64,000 nt of DNA from Actinacidiphila cocklensis (GTDB taxonomy: Bacteria > Actinomycetota > Actinomycetes > Streptomycetales > Streptomycetaceae). Position numbers and translations under genes: made by a program. The notes under the pieces are model-generated. The model was not told where the DNA came from and searched no databases. It saw nothing but the letters and a program-made list of their open reading frames with translations. Positions 33,047 through 41,297 of the stretch are shown here, one piece after another. Positions within the stretch are counted from its first letter, which is position 1. Each line of letters opens with the position of its first letter. The stretch is taken from assembly GCF_907177275.1 (NCBI RefSeq), contig NZ_CAJSLV010000063.1, positions 36,525 to 100,524 on the forward strand, in the 5' to 3' direction.

Positions 33047-34054
33047 TCAGTCCACCGTGACGTAGTCGGGACCGGAATACCGGCCGGTGCTGAGCTTCTG
33101 CCGCTGCATCAGCAGATCGTTGAGCAGGCTGGAGGCGCCGAAGCGGAACCAGTCGGGCGAGAGCCAGTCGTCGCCGAGCGTCTCGTTGACCATCACCAGG
33201 TACTTGATCGCGTCCTTGGACGTCCTGATGCCGCCGGCCGGCTTGACCCCGACCTGGACGCCGACCGCGTCGCGGAAGTCGCGGACCGCCTCCAGCATCA
33301 GCAGGGTGTTCGCGGGGGTGGCGTTGACCGCGACCTTGCCGGTCGAGGTCTTGATGAAGTCCGCGCCGGCCAGCATCGCCAGCCACGAGCAGCGGCGGAT
33401 GTTGTCGTACGTCGACAGCTCGCCGTTCTCGAAGATCACCTTGAGGTGGGCGGCGCTCCCTCCCCCGGGACGGGCGCAGGCCTGCTTGACCGCCCTGATC
33501 TCCTCGAAGACCTCCATGTAGCGGCCGGACAGGAAGGCGCCGCGGTCGATGACCATGTCGATCTCGTCGGCCCCCGCGGCGACCGCGTCCGCGGTGTCGG
33601 CGAGCTTGACCGGCAGCGCGACCCGGCCGGCCGGGAAGGCCGTCGCGACCGAGGCGACGCTGATGCCGGAGCCGTCGCCCAGCGCCTCCCGGGCCACCGC
33701 GACCATGTCGGGGTACACGCAGATCGCGGCGACGTGCGGGGTGCCGGGGTCCGTCGGGTCCGGCCTGCGGCCCTTGGCGCACAGCGCCCTGACCTTGCCG
33801 TGGGTGTCGGAGCCTTCCAGGGTCGTCAGGTCGATCATCGAGATCGCCAGGTCGATGGCGTACGCCTTCGCCGTCGTCTTGATCGACCGGGTGCCGAGGC
33901 CGGCGGCTCTGGCTTCGAGGCCGACGGCGTCGACGCCGGGCAGCCCGTGCAGGAACCGCCGCAGGGCGGCGTCCGACGCCGTGACGTCGGCGAGGCCGGC
34001 CAGCCGGCCGGGGGCGTCTGGGCCGTATGCGGGAACAACAGAGGACATGGTCAC
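33047..34054 (-). CDS. deoC: Deoxyribose-phosphate aldolase
   Basis: 335 aa class I aldolase cleaving deoxyribose-5-phosphate to glyceraldehyde-3-phosphate and acetaldehyde. Catalytic features: the Schiff-base lysine in DFIKTSTGKV, the second lysine in GVKPAGGIRTSKDA, and the DMVIDRG motif. It belongs to the longer form (about 330 aa) with an N-terminal extension. GTG 34054 fits a leaderless transcript from the TATGCT box; ATG 34048 is two codons later. It is the first gene of the deoC-ALDH-short ALDH operon and carries the nucleoside-regulon operator immediately upstream of the -10 box. Confidence 0.94.
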   Translation of the reverse strand: MTMSSVVPAYGPDAPGRLAGLADVTASDAALRRFLHGLPGVDAVGLEARAAGLGTRSIKTTAKAYAIDLAISMIDLTTLEGSDTHGKVRALCAKGRRPDPTDPGTPHVAAICVYPDMVAVAREALGDGSGISVASVATAFPAGRVALPVKLADTADAVAAGADEIDMVIDRGAFLSGRYMEVFEEIRAVKQACARPGGGSAAHLKVIFENGELSTYDNIRRCSWLAMLAGADFIKTSTGKVAVNATPANTLLMLEAVRDFRDAVGVQVGVKPAGGIRTSKDAIKYLVMVNETLGDDWLSPDWFRFGASSLLNDLLMQRQKLSTGRYSGPDYVTVD

Positions 34055-34060
34055 CAGCTC

Positions 34061-34066
34061 AGCATA
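34061..34066 (-). promoter_or_regulatory. deoC -10 element, leaderless architecture
   Basis: On the minus strand TATGCT is followed by 6 nt and GTG 34054. The operator ends one base upstream of this box, so a bound regulator would block RNA polymerase. Confidence 0.55.
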
Positions 34067-34067
34067 T

Positions 34068-34079
34068 CTACGCGCGTAG
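34068..34079. promoter_or_regulatory. Nucleoside-regulon operator (deoC)
   Basis: Exact CTACGCGCGTAG palindrome occupying the spacer/-35 region of the deoC promoter. With one extra T and A at its ends it reads as a 14-bp dyad on one side. Confidence 0.8.
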
Positions 34080-34295
34080 CAGCGTGTCACTACCCGGGGT
34101 CCCCCTGGAGACAGGGTATGGGCGCGGCGCCCGGCTCCTTCCCGGCGGGGGCGACCAGGGCCTTTCCGGGCGCGGCGGGGAACCCGCTGCTCGGGGACGG
34201 CCCCGGGGCGGGAGCACGGAGCGCGGGGCGCCGAGACGGGACCGCAACCGGGTCGTGGCCCGGCAGCGCATCCGCGTCGTGCACAATCGGTCGTT

Positions 34296-35000
34296 ATGAC
34301 GAGCCCGAGGTCCGACCGCCCGACCCCGCCGTCCGGAGGCGCCCCCGGACAGCCGCAGTACGCCGACCGCGCCTACCGCTCGATGGCCGGCATGGTCGGC
34401 GGGGTGGGGCTGATCGCGGTCGCGTGCTGGCTCGGCGGCGACGCGATCGCCAACGGCAAGGGCCACGCGCCGTGGCTGGCCATCGCGGCGATGCTGCTGG
34501 CGCTGCCGCTGATCGTGGCGCTCACGCTGCGGCCCGCGGTCTTCGCGAACTCCGACCGCATCCGGGTGCGCAACCCCTTCCGCACGATCACCGTGCCGTG
34601 GGCCGGGGTGGACGGCGTGCGCTCCTCGTACTCCACCGAGCTGCTGGCCGGCGGCAAGAAGTACCAGCTCTGGGCCATCCCGGTCTCGCTGCGGGCGCGG
34701 AAGCGGGCCGCCCGGCAGACCGCGCGGGCGAAGGCGGCCGGCGACGACGCGTTCACCCCCGGCTCCGGCCGCCGCCCCACCTCCCAGGTCCGCTCCCAGC
34801 GCCCCGCCCCCGGCACCGACCCGACGGTGCGGGCATGGTCGGACCAGGCCCTGTCCGAACTCCGCGACCTGGCGGAGCGCCACGAGGGCGCCGCCGGCAC
34901 GGAGGAGGCCACGGCACCGGTGGTGCGCTGGTGCTGGGAGGTCCTGGCCCCTGCCGCGGCCGGCGCGATCGTCCTGATCGTCCTGCTGTCCATCGGCTGA
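34296..35000 (+). CDS. Membrane protein with PH-like domain
   Basis: 234 aa. A short Pro-rich N-terminus is followed by two membrane helices (about 32-47 and 58-80). A bacterial PH-like domain (PAVFANSDRIRVRNPFRTITVPWAGVDGV core) comes next, then a basic/proline-rich segment and a C-terminal helix (about 212-232). It fits the bPH/DUF304-like membrane proteins of actinobacteria. Function unknown. It is divergent from deoC. Confidence 0.8.
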   Translation: MTSPRSDRPTPPSGGAPGQPQYADRAYRSMAGMVGGVGLIAVACWLGGDAIANGKGHAPWLAIAAMLLALPLIVALTLRPAVFANSDRIRVRNPFRTITVPWAGVDGVRSSYSTELLAGGKKYQLWAIPVSLRARKRAARQTARAKAAGDDAFTPGSGRRPTSQVRSQRPAPGTDPTVRAWSDQALSELRDLAERHEGAAGTEEATAPVVRWCWEVLAPAAAGAIVLIVLLSIG

Positions 35001-35088
35001 GCAGCGGCCTGCGGCCGGGCGAGGCGGTTCCGGGCACAGCTCGGCACGGGTCGGAGGTGCTCCCGCGGTCAACGGGCAGAAGCGCGGG

Positions 35089-35880
35089 CTAGTCGCGCAG
35101 CGCCCGTCCGAAGCCCGTGGCCAGGGGCATGCGCAGGCCCAGGGGCGGGGGGGCCGCCAGAGCGTCGGCGACCGGGCGGGCGTAGGGGCGGTCGAGGAGG
35201 GAGCCGAGGACGAAGTCCGTGGTGAGGGCGAAGACTTCGGACCGGTGCTGGTGCAGGCTGTGGCCGTCGGAGTGGACCTCGAAGCGGCAGACCTGGTGGT
35301 TGACCTTCTTGGCCCGTTCCGCGAAGCGGTAGGAGAGGTCCGGGTCGGTGGAGTCGTCCTGGGTGCCGTGGACGATCATCACGTGGCGGCCGATCAGCTG
35401 CTTGACCGGCTCCGGTTCAGGGCCGCCCGGGAGCCACGGCGAGAGGGCCACCACGGAGCCCACCGCAGGGTGCCCCGCGGCGTGCAGCGCGGCCCGCCCG
35501 CCCATGTCCATGCCGACCAGGCACACCGGCACGTCGCCGTACCGCCTGACCGCCTCGCCGACGGCCCACTCGGCGTCCTCCGCCGGGTGCGCGTGGCCGC
35601 CGTTCCAGCCGCGGAAGCGGTAGTGGACGACATGGGCGGCGACGCCGTCGGCCAGTCCCTGGCGCACCAGGTGCCGGGCCAGCGGCCACATGACGGCGGC
35701 GGCCACCGGGGATCGGCGCCGGGTGCTCAACGCGTCGCCACCGGGCAGCGCGAGCACGACGGCGCGGACGGTGGCGCCCATGGCCCCGTCGTCGGAACGC
35801 TGCCGCGGCCCCGGCACCAGGCCGGGCGCGACGGGGCGCCCGAGCCGGGCGCCACGCGCCGGTAATGCTTGTGAAGCCAT
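35089..35880 (-). CDS. Alpha/beta-hydrolase, atypical nucleophile elbow
   Basis: 263 aa. Alpha/beta-hydrolase fold with the elbow G-M-D-M-G (residues about 122-126), where esterases have Ser; the acid is in HGTQDD and the His in SDGHSLHQH. An Asp nucleophile is known from epoxide hydrolases and haloalkane dehalogenases, although the rest of the sequence looks more like a small dienelactone-hydrolase/lysophospholipase-type protein. Substrate unknown. It is divergent from add, whose operator lies in the 101-bp gap. Confidence 0.8.
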   Translation of the reverse strand: MASQALPARGARLGRPVAPGLVPGPRQRSDDGAMGATVRAVVLALPGGDALSTRRRSPVAAAVMWPLARHLVRQGLADGVAAHVVHYRFRGWNGGHAHPAEDAEWAVGEAVRRYGDVPVCLVGMDMGGRAALHAAGHPAVGSVVALSPWLPGGPEPEPVKQLIGRHVMIVHGTQDDSTDPDLSYRFAERAKKVNHQVCRFEVHSDGHSLHQHRSEVFALTTDFVLGSLLDRPYARPVADALAAPPPLGLRMPLATGFGRALRD

Positions 35881-35952
35881 GGCGCAACGATCGCAGACGC
35901 AGGGGTGTGCACAGTATGGCCGGGCGGAAAATAATTGCCCCGTCGACGAGTT

Positions 35953-35964
35953 CTACGCGCGTAG
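35953..35964. promoter_or_regulatory. Nucleoside-regulon operator (add)
   Basis: Exact CTACGCGCGTAG, 17 bp before the add start codon and 4 bp before its -10 box. It could also affect the divergent hydrolase gene. Confidence 0.8.
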
Positions 35965-35968
35965 GGCG

Positions 35969-35974
35969 TAGAGT
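35969..35974 (+). promoter_or_regulatory. add -10 element, leaderless architecture
   Basis: TAGAGT, then 7 nt, then ATG 35982. There is no Shine-Dalgarno sequence in between. Confidence 0.55.
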
Positions 35975-35981
35975 CTCGCGC

Positions 35982-37148
35982 ATGCAGAACCCGAAACCGG
36001 GCGTTCCGACCCGGGAACAGATCCGCCGTGCCCCCAAGGTGCTGCTGCACGACCACCTGGACGGTGGCCTGCGCCCCGGCACCGTCGTCGACATCGCGCG
36101 GGAGACCGGCTACGACGGGCTGCCCGAGACCGACCCCGACAAGCTCGGGACGTGGTTCAGGGCCGCCGCCGACTCCGGCTCACTCGAACGGTACCTGGAA
36201 ACCTTCGCCCACACCTGCGCGGTGATGCAGACCCGTGACGCGCTGATCCGGGTCGCCGCCGAGTGCGCCGAGGACCTGGCCGCGGACGGCGTCGTCTACG
36301 CCGAGGTGCGGTATGCCCCCGAGCAGCACCTGGAGGGCGGGCTCACCCTCGAAGAGGTCGTCGAGGCGGTCAACACCGGCTTCCGCGACGGCGAGCGGCG
36401 GGCGCGGGAGAACGGTGACCGGATCAGGGTCGGCGCGCTGCTCACCGCGATGCGGCACGCGGCCCGCTCCCAGGAGATCGCCGAACTGGCCAACTCCTAC
36501 CGCGACTCGGGCGTCGTCGGCTTCGACATCGCGGGCGCGGAGGCGGGTTACCCGCCCACCCGTCACCTCGACGCGTTCGATTACCTGAAGCGGGAGAACA
36601 ACCACTTCACGATCCACGCCGGCGAGGCGTTCGGCCTGCCCTCGATCTGGCAGGCGCTCCAGTGGTGCGGCGCCGACCGCCTCGGCCACGGGGTGCGGAT
36701 CATCGACGACATCGAGGCCGGCCCCGGCGGCCAGGTCTCGCTCGGCCGCCTCGCGTCGTACGTCCGCGACAAGCGCGTGCCGCTGGAGATGTGCCCGACG
36801 TCCAACCTCCAGACGGGTGCGGCCAGTTCGTACGCCGAGCATCCGATCGGCCTGCTGCGGCGGCTGTACTTCCGGGTGACGGTCAACACCGACAACCGCC
36901 TGATGTCCGGCACCAGTCTGAGCCGGGAGTTCGAGCACCTGGTCGAGGCGTTCGGATACACGCTCGACGACATGCAGTGGTTCACCGTCAACGCGATGAA
37001 GTCGGCGTTCATCCCTTTCGACGAACGTCTCGCCATGATCAACGAGGTCATCAAGCCGGGTTATGCCGAGTTGAAGGCCGAGTGGCTCTTCGACCAGGCG
37101 ACCGCGGAACGGCCGCTGGCCAGCGGATCCGCCGGCAGCGAGGGCTGA
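35982..37148 (+). CDS. add: Adenosine deaminase
   Basis: 388 aa, zinc-dependent amidohydrolase-superfamily enzyme converting (deoxy)adenosine to (deoxy)inosine. Metal and substrate residues are visible: HDHLDGGLRP (first His pair), HAGEAFG (His and Glu), RLGHGVRI and the final VNTDNRLMSGTSL (Asp). The length is normal for actinobacterial ADA. ATG 35982 is supported by the leaderless promoter; upstream in-frame codons have no family similarity. Its product inosine is the substrate of the purine nucleoside phosphorylase under the same predicted operator. Confidence 0.95.
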   Translation: MQNPKPGVPTREQIRRAPKVLLHDHLDGGLRPGTVVDIARETGYDGLPETDPDKLGTWFRAAADSGSLERYLETFAHTCAVMQTRDALIRVAAECAEDLAADGVVYAEVRYAPEQHLEGGLTLEEVVEAVNTGFRDGERRARENGDRIRVGALLTAMRHAARSQEIAELANSYRDSGVVGFDIAGAEAGYPPTRHLDAFDYLKRENNHFTIHAGEAFGLPSIWQALQWCGADRLGHGVRIIDDIEAGPGGQVSLGRLASYVRDKRVPLEMCPTSNLQTGAASSYAEHPIGLLRRLYFRVTVNTDNRLMSGTSLSREFEHLVEAFGYTLDDMQWFTVNAMKSAFIPFDERLAMINEVIKPGYAELKAEWLFDQATAERPLASGSAGSEG

Positions 37149-37240
37149 CGGCGGGCCGGACGCACGCAGGGACGTTCGGGCGGCACCGACGCGCCACGCC
37201 GGTTGCACCGCGAGTCAATGCGTGACTACGTTCCGGAGTT

Positions 37241-37534
37241 ATGCAGACCCGAACGAAGAAGACTCTCGCAACAGGTGCACTCGGACTTGCCTTCGCCGCT
37301 GCGGCGGCCGGCACCGCGTCCGCCGCCTCCCCGACCGTCGCTCTCGGCTCGCTCCCGATGGGCTCGGCCACCAACCTCGTTCCCGGAGCCAGCGCCGCCC
37401 AGAGCGCCCTGTCCAACGGGACGGCGGCGCTGCCAGGCAACCCGACCGGCCTGCTGCCCGCGGGCAACCACCTCGACGGCACCCAGGTCGCACCCGTCAC
37501 CGGGCTCCTCGGGGGCCTGCCCATCGGCGGCTGA
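37241..37534 (+). CDS. Small secreted protein, unknown function
   Basis: 97 aa. Clear Sec signal peptide (KKTLATGALGLAFAAAAAG, cleavage near ASA-AS about residue 29) and a mature chain of about 68 residues, cysteine-free, rich in Gly, Leu, Pro and Ala, ending GLLGGLPIGG. It belongs to a family of tiny Streptomyces secreted proteins without known role and resembles the 122-aa protein at 30286 in its C-terminal motif. GGAG lies very close to the ATG. Confidence 0.75.
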   Translation: MQTRTKKTLATGALGLAFAAAAAGTASAASPTVALGSLPMGSATNLVPGASAAQSALSNGTAALPGNPTGLLPAGNHLDGTQVAPVTGLLGGLPIGG

Positions 37535-37559
37535 ACCCGCCACAGGTGAAGGAGGCGCC

Positions 37560-38120
37560 CTACAGGGGTGCGGGTCGTTGCTCGCGCAGCTCCCCGCGTC
37601 CTTGTGGGGCACCCTCTTGCTGCGGGAGGAGCTCCCGGCGGCGCAGGTGGCGGCGGGTCGCGGGAACGACCAGCAGGTGGGCCAGCGCCACGCCCGCCGT
37701 GTTGAGGATGAGCGCGTCGACGTCGAAGAGCTGGCCCGGGACCATGGTCTGGGTGAACTCGAACGAGATCGACACCATCAGGCCGGCGAAGACGGTACGT
37801 ACGAAGGACGCCACGCCTGACGTCTCGATCCGGCCGCCGGCCATCGGCAGCAGTATGCCGAGCGGGGCCAGCAGGCCCAGGCCCGCCAGGAGATGACGGG
37901 CCGCCTGTCCGGTACCCATCCGCAGGTCCGCCCTGATCGTGCCGAACGGCCGCAGGTTGGGCGACGGCACCCAGGCCACATAGTGCGGGCGCAGCAGCAG
38001 CCAGGCGGCGAAAGCGAGGTAAGCGGCGGTCAGCAGGAGGCCGGCCGCGCGCACCCGGTACTTGAAGCCATCGTGCTGCACACCGCCCAAGACGCGGGAC
38101 CTTCGCACTCCGGTTCCCAC
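37560..38120 (-). CDS. VanZ-like membrane protein
   Basis: 186 aa. VanZ-family layout: a first helix (AAGLLLTAAYLAFAAWLLL), the conserved NLRPFGTIRADL, GLGLLAPLGILLP in the second helix region and SFEFTQTMVPGQLFDVDALILNTAG, the family hallmark in which E and D are invariant. Some VanZ proteins give low-level teicoplanin resistance, but most are uncharacterised. The C-terminal tail runs into an intergenic-repeat sequence (CTCGCGCAGCTCCCCGCG), suggesting the original stop was lost and the end extended. The start is uncertain: GTG 38120 or GTG 38081. Confidence 0.78.
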   Translation of the reverse strand: MGTGVRRSRVLGGVQHDGFKYRVRAAGLLLTAAYLAFAAWLLLRPHYVAWVPSPNLRPFGTIRADLRMGTGQAARHLLAGLGLLAPLGILLPMAGGRIETSGVASFVRTVFAGLMVSISFEFTQTMVPGQLFDVDALILNTAGVALAHLLVVPATRRHLRRRELLPQQEGAPQGRGELREQRPAPL

Positions 38121-38196
38121 CGCGGGGGTGTGACGCCCCGCACTCCCCCGCGCCGCCCCCCCCGCCCCGTACGGCCCCCCGTAGGACCGCCCCGGG

Positions 38197-38811
38197 TCAG
38201 CCGACCTCGGAGCCCGCGGTGTCGGCGGCCTGGGGGCGGGTGCGCAGATCCGGTGTGCAGGTGTAGCGGCGGACCTTGCCGCCGGGCTCCGGGCCGCCGA
38301 GGACGACGCTGTGGCCGGGCGAGGCCAGGTCGCTCACCGCGATCGTGCAGACGATCTGCGCCAGCGCGAAGGACGGCAGGTCCTCGATCGGCTGGCCGAG
38401 CCGCAGCGCGTCGAACCGGTCGCCGGGGGCGGGTCCCGCGACCTCCAGGGTGCCCGGCACGGTCGTGGCGAAGCCGGCCTTTGCCTCGGCGCCCAGCACG
38501 CTGCGCTGGAGCTGCGCGATCAGCTCCCTGACCTGCTCGACCCGCCCGGTCGCGCGCTGCCGCACCTGCACCGTCCGCGGCACCGGCGTGGTCTGCATCC
38601 CGCACACCAGGTAGACGTGCTCGACCTGCGCGTCCGTCACGCCGGGCGAGTTCTCCGGCTTCGGCACCGCGCAGGACACCCGCGAGGGCGCGGGTCCCGC
38701 GTCGACCGGCACGGAGGTCGTACGGATGCCGCAGCCGGTGGCCAGCGGCAGCACCGCGAGCAGCACGGCACCGGCGGCGGCGAGGCCGCCGGAGCCACGG
38801 GAGCGCCTCAT
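38197..38811 (-). CDS. AfsQ-associated lipoprotein
   Basis: 204 aa. Signal peptide and lipobox ATGC (Cys about residue 27), followed by an extracytoplasmic domain with several cysteines (SCAVP, LVCGM, IVCTIA, YTCTP). It overlaps the sensor kinase gene by 4 bp, as I remember for the third gene of the S. coelicolor afsQ operon. It may modulate signal perception by AfsQ2 at the membrane surface. This is inference from position. Confidence 0.85.
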   Translation of the reverse strand: MRRSRGSGGLAAAGAVLLAVLPLATGCGIRTTSVPVDAGPAPSRVSCAVPKPENSPGVTDAQVEHVYLVCGMQTTPVPRTVQVRQRATGRVEQVRELIAQLQRSVLGAEAKAGFATTVPGTLEVAGPAPGDRFDALRLGQPIEDLPSFALAQIVCTIAVSDLASPGHSVVLGGPEPGGKVRRYTCTPDLRTRPQAADTAGSEVG

Positions 38812-40382
38812 CGCGCACCACCGGCGGGGCCGCCCTCGGAGGTGCCGCCGTTGACGGCGTCGGCCGCCTCGTCGCCGCGCGGGTGCCGGGGCAGCCGCAG
38901 GGTGAAGACGGCGCCGCCCGACGGGCCGTTCGCGGCGGTGATGTCGCCGCCGTGGATGTGGGCGTTCTCCATCGCGATGGACAGGCCGAGACCGCTGCCC
39001 TCGGAGCGCGCCCGGGAGGCGTCGGCCTTGTAGAAGCGGTCGAAGACGTGCGGCAGCACGTCCTCGGGGATGCCGGGCCCGCGGTCGGAGACCGCGACCT
39101 CGATGAAGTCGCCGTCCTCCGCGCCGTCCTCCGCGCTGCCGTCCGCGCCGCCGTCCGTGCCGCGGACGGTGACCCGTACCGGCGAGCCGCCGTGCTTGAG
39201 GGCGTTGCCGATCAGGTTCGCCATGATCACGTCCAGCCGGCGCGGGTCGAGGGTGGCGAGCACCCCGCGGGGCGCGTCCAGCTCCACCGAGTCCAGCCAG
39301 GCCCTGGCGTCCATGCAGGCCATCACCTGCTCACCGACGTCCACCTCGTCCACCCGGAGCTTCGCGGTACCCGCGTCGAACCGGGTGACCTCCATCAGCG
39401 TCTCCACCAGTTCGTTCAGCCGCCGGGTCTCGCTGACCACCAGGCGTACGGCGGGAGCGATCATCGGGTCGAGCGCCTCCGCCTCGTCCTCCAGCACGTC
39501 GCTGACCGCGGTGATCGCGGTCAGCGGGGTGCGCAGCTCGTGCGACATGTCCGCGACGAAGCGGCGGCTGGCCGCCTCCCGGGCGCTCAGCTCCTCGACC
39601 CGGGTCTCCAGCGCCTCCGCCGCGTTGTTGAACGTCCGCGACATCTCGGCCAGCTCGTCGGTGCCCGACACCTTCAGGCGGGTGTCCAGGTGCCCCTCGC
39701 CCAGCCGCTGTGCGGCCTCGCCGAGCCGCCGTACCGGCCGCAGCACCGCCGCGCCCGCGGCCTGCGCGAGCAGCGCGGAGCCGATCAGCGCCAGCAGCGT
39801 CGCGATGCCCAGCGACCAGGCCAGCGAGTTGAGGTCCTTGCGCTCCGCGTCCAGCGACTTGAGCATGTAGCCGGTCGGCCCGTCGCCGTTGATCTTGGCG
39901 CCCGCCACCAGGTACGGCCGGCCCTGCAGCGAGATCCGCTCCCAGTGCAGGTGGTACTTGCCGTCGTCCTTGGTGTGCACGGTGTTGACGGCCTTCTGCA
40001 GCGTCGCCGGTACGTCGTCGAGCGTGAAGACGTCGCGGTTGGACGGCTGCGCGCACTCCTGGCTGTCGGGACCGGTGCTGATCAGCACCACCTGGTAGGT
40101 GTCGGGCCCGCCTATCCGCCCCGCGGCGGTCTGCAGCGACTGGCAGGTCGGGCCGACCGGCAGCGACGCGGCGTTGCGCTGCAGCGAGTCGCGGAAGTCG
40201 TTGAGCGCGCTGTTCTGCGCACGCGTCAGCACGGCGTCGCGGTTCAGCCAGTACGCGATGCCGGACACCGACACCGCGGCGGTCAGCGCGACCGCCGCGA
40301 AGACCGCGACCAGCCGCAGCCGCAGGCTCGTCCAGCGCAGGATGCCCGACCCCCACCTGCCACCGCCTGGACCAGAGGTCAC
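38808..40382 (-). CDS. afsQ2: Sensor histidine kinase AfsQ2
   Basis: 524 aa. TM1 (about 20-42), an extracytoplasmic domain of about 130 residues with a cysteine pair (PTCQSL, SQECAQ), TM2 (about 180-203), HAMP, then the HisKA domain with phospho-acceptor His in DMSHELRTPLTA and HATPase (N box LIGNALKHGG, G1 DRGPGIP, G2 GSGLGLSI). GTG 40382 overlaps the afsQ1 stop by 4 bp; the longer upstream frame lies inside afsQ1. With AfsQ1 it links nitrogen/glutamate status to antibiotic production in S. coelicolor (known of the family). Confidence 0.92.
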   Translation of the reverse strand: MTSGPGGGRWGSGILRWTSLRLRLVAVFAAVALTAAVSVSGIAYWLNRDAVLTRAQNSALNDFRDSLQRNAASLPVGPTCQSLQTAAGRIGGPDTYQVVLISTGPDSQECAQPSNRDVFTLDDVPATLQKAVNTVHTKDDGKYHLHWERISLQGRPYLVAGAKINGDGPTGYMLKSLDAERKDLNSLAWSLGIATLLALIGSALLAQAAGAAVLRPVRRLGEAAQRLGEGHLDTRLKVSGTDELAEMSRTFNNAAEALETRVEELSAREAASRRFVADMSHELRTPLTAITAVSDVLEDEAEALDPMIAPAVRLVVSETRRLNELVETLMEVTRFDAGTAKLRVDEVDVGEQVMACMDARAWLDSVELDAPRGVLATLDPRRLDVIMANLIGNALKHGGSPVRVTVRGTDGGADGSAEDGAEDGDFIEVAVSDRGPGIPEDVLPHVFDRFYKADASRARSEGSGLGLSIAMENAHIHGGDITAANGPSGGAVFTLRLPRHPRGDEAADAVNGGTSEGGPAGGAR

Positions 40383-41065
40383 TGCGGGGTGTCCAGGCGG
40401 TAGCCGACACCGCGGACGGTACGGATCAGGGCCGGCGAGGAGGGGACGTCCTCGATCTTGGCGCGCAGCCGCTGCACGCACGCGTCCACCAGGCGCGAGT
40501 CGCCCAGGTAGTCGTGCTCCCACACCAGCCGCAGCAGCTGCTGGCGGGACAGCGCCTGGCCGGGCCTGCGGCTCAGCTCCAGCAGCAGCCGCAGTTCGGT
40601 CGGAGTGAGCTGCAGGTCCTCGCCGTCCTTGGTCACCGTCATCGCACTGCGGTCGATGACGATCGAGCCGAAGGCCGCGGAGTCGGTGCTGTCCCGCTCG
40701 CCGCGGCGCAGCACCGCCCGGATGCGGGCGTCCAGCACCCGGGGCTGGACCGGCTTGATCACATAGTCGTCGGCGCCGGACTCCAGTCCGACCACCACGT
40801 CGATGTCGTCACTGCGCGCGGTGAGCAGGATGATCGGCAGCTGGTCGGTGCGCCGGATACGCCGGCACACCTCGAAGCCGTCGATACCCGGCAGCATCAC
40901 GTCGAGCACGATCAGGTCGGGACGCTGCTCCTTGAGGAGCTTCAGGCCGTCCTCGCCCGTCGCCGCGGCCACCACACGGTGGCCCTGGCGGGACAGGCCG
41001 AGTTCGAGACCGGTGCGGATGGCGTCGTCATCCTCGATCAGCAACAGGAAGGGCACGCCGGACAT
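40379..41065 (-). CDS. afsQ1: OmpR-family response regulator AfsQ1
   Basis: 228 aa. Receiver domain with acidic pocket EDDD (11-14), phospho-acceptor D55 in LIVLDVMLPG, and conserved Thr/Lys (LLTAR, VIKPV). The C-terminal winged-helix DNA-binding domain ends VRGVGYRLD. As remembered, it is nearly identical to S. coelicolor AfsQ1, a pleiotropic activator of secondary metabolism. It is divergent from sigQ. A single GTGAC half-site at 41172 lies in the shared promoter region; the full GTnAC-N6-GTnAC consensus is not seen. Confidence 0.95.
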   Translation of the reverse strand: MSGVPFLLLIEDDDAIRTGLELGLSRQGHRVVAAATGEDGLKLLKEQRPDLIVLDVMLPGIDGFEVCRRIRRTDQLPIILLTARSDDIDVVVGLESGADDYVIKPVQPRVLDARIRAVLRRGERDSTDSAAFGSIVIDRSAMTVTKDGEDLQLTPTELRLLLELSRRPGQALSRQQLLRLVWEHDYLGDSRLVDACVQRLRAKIEDVPSSPALIRTVRGVGYRLDTPQ

Positions 41066-41297
41066 TGTTGCCTACCTCGGGTGGCCTGATGAAGTGCGGG
41101 GACAACTCGTGCCACGGGCACCCCGCAGGACGCCTTGCGCATCCCTCGGGCCGCGGACCTCTGTTGCGGGCCTGTGACACTCGGCGGACAGCCCCATGAA
41201 ACTGGCCCGGCAGTCTGGAGCCACATCGGAAGAGCGCACGCCGCACAGGCTGCGACGCCGGAAACCACGCTGCAGGTTCCATCGACGGGGGCGCGAC

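Noticed and set aside
41066..41297. AfsQ1 box (GTnAC-N6-GTnAC) between afsQ1 and sigQ
   Set aside because: Only one half-site (GTGAC, 41172) followed after 6 nt by CGGAC was found. This is too weak to annotate as a site, although AfsQ1 control of sigQ is expected from S. coelicolor.
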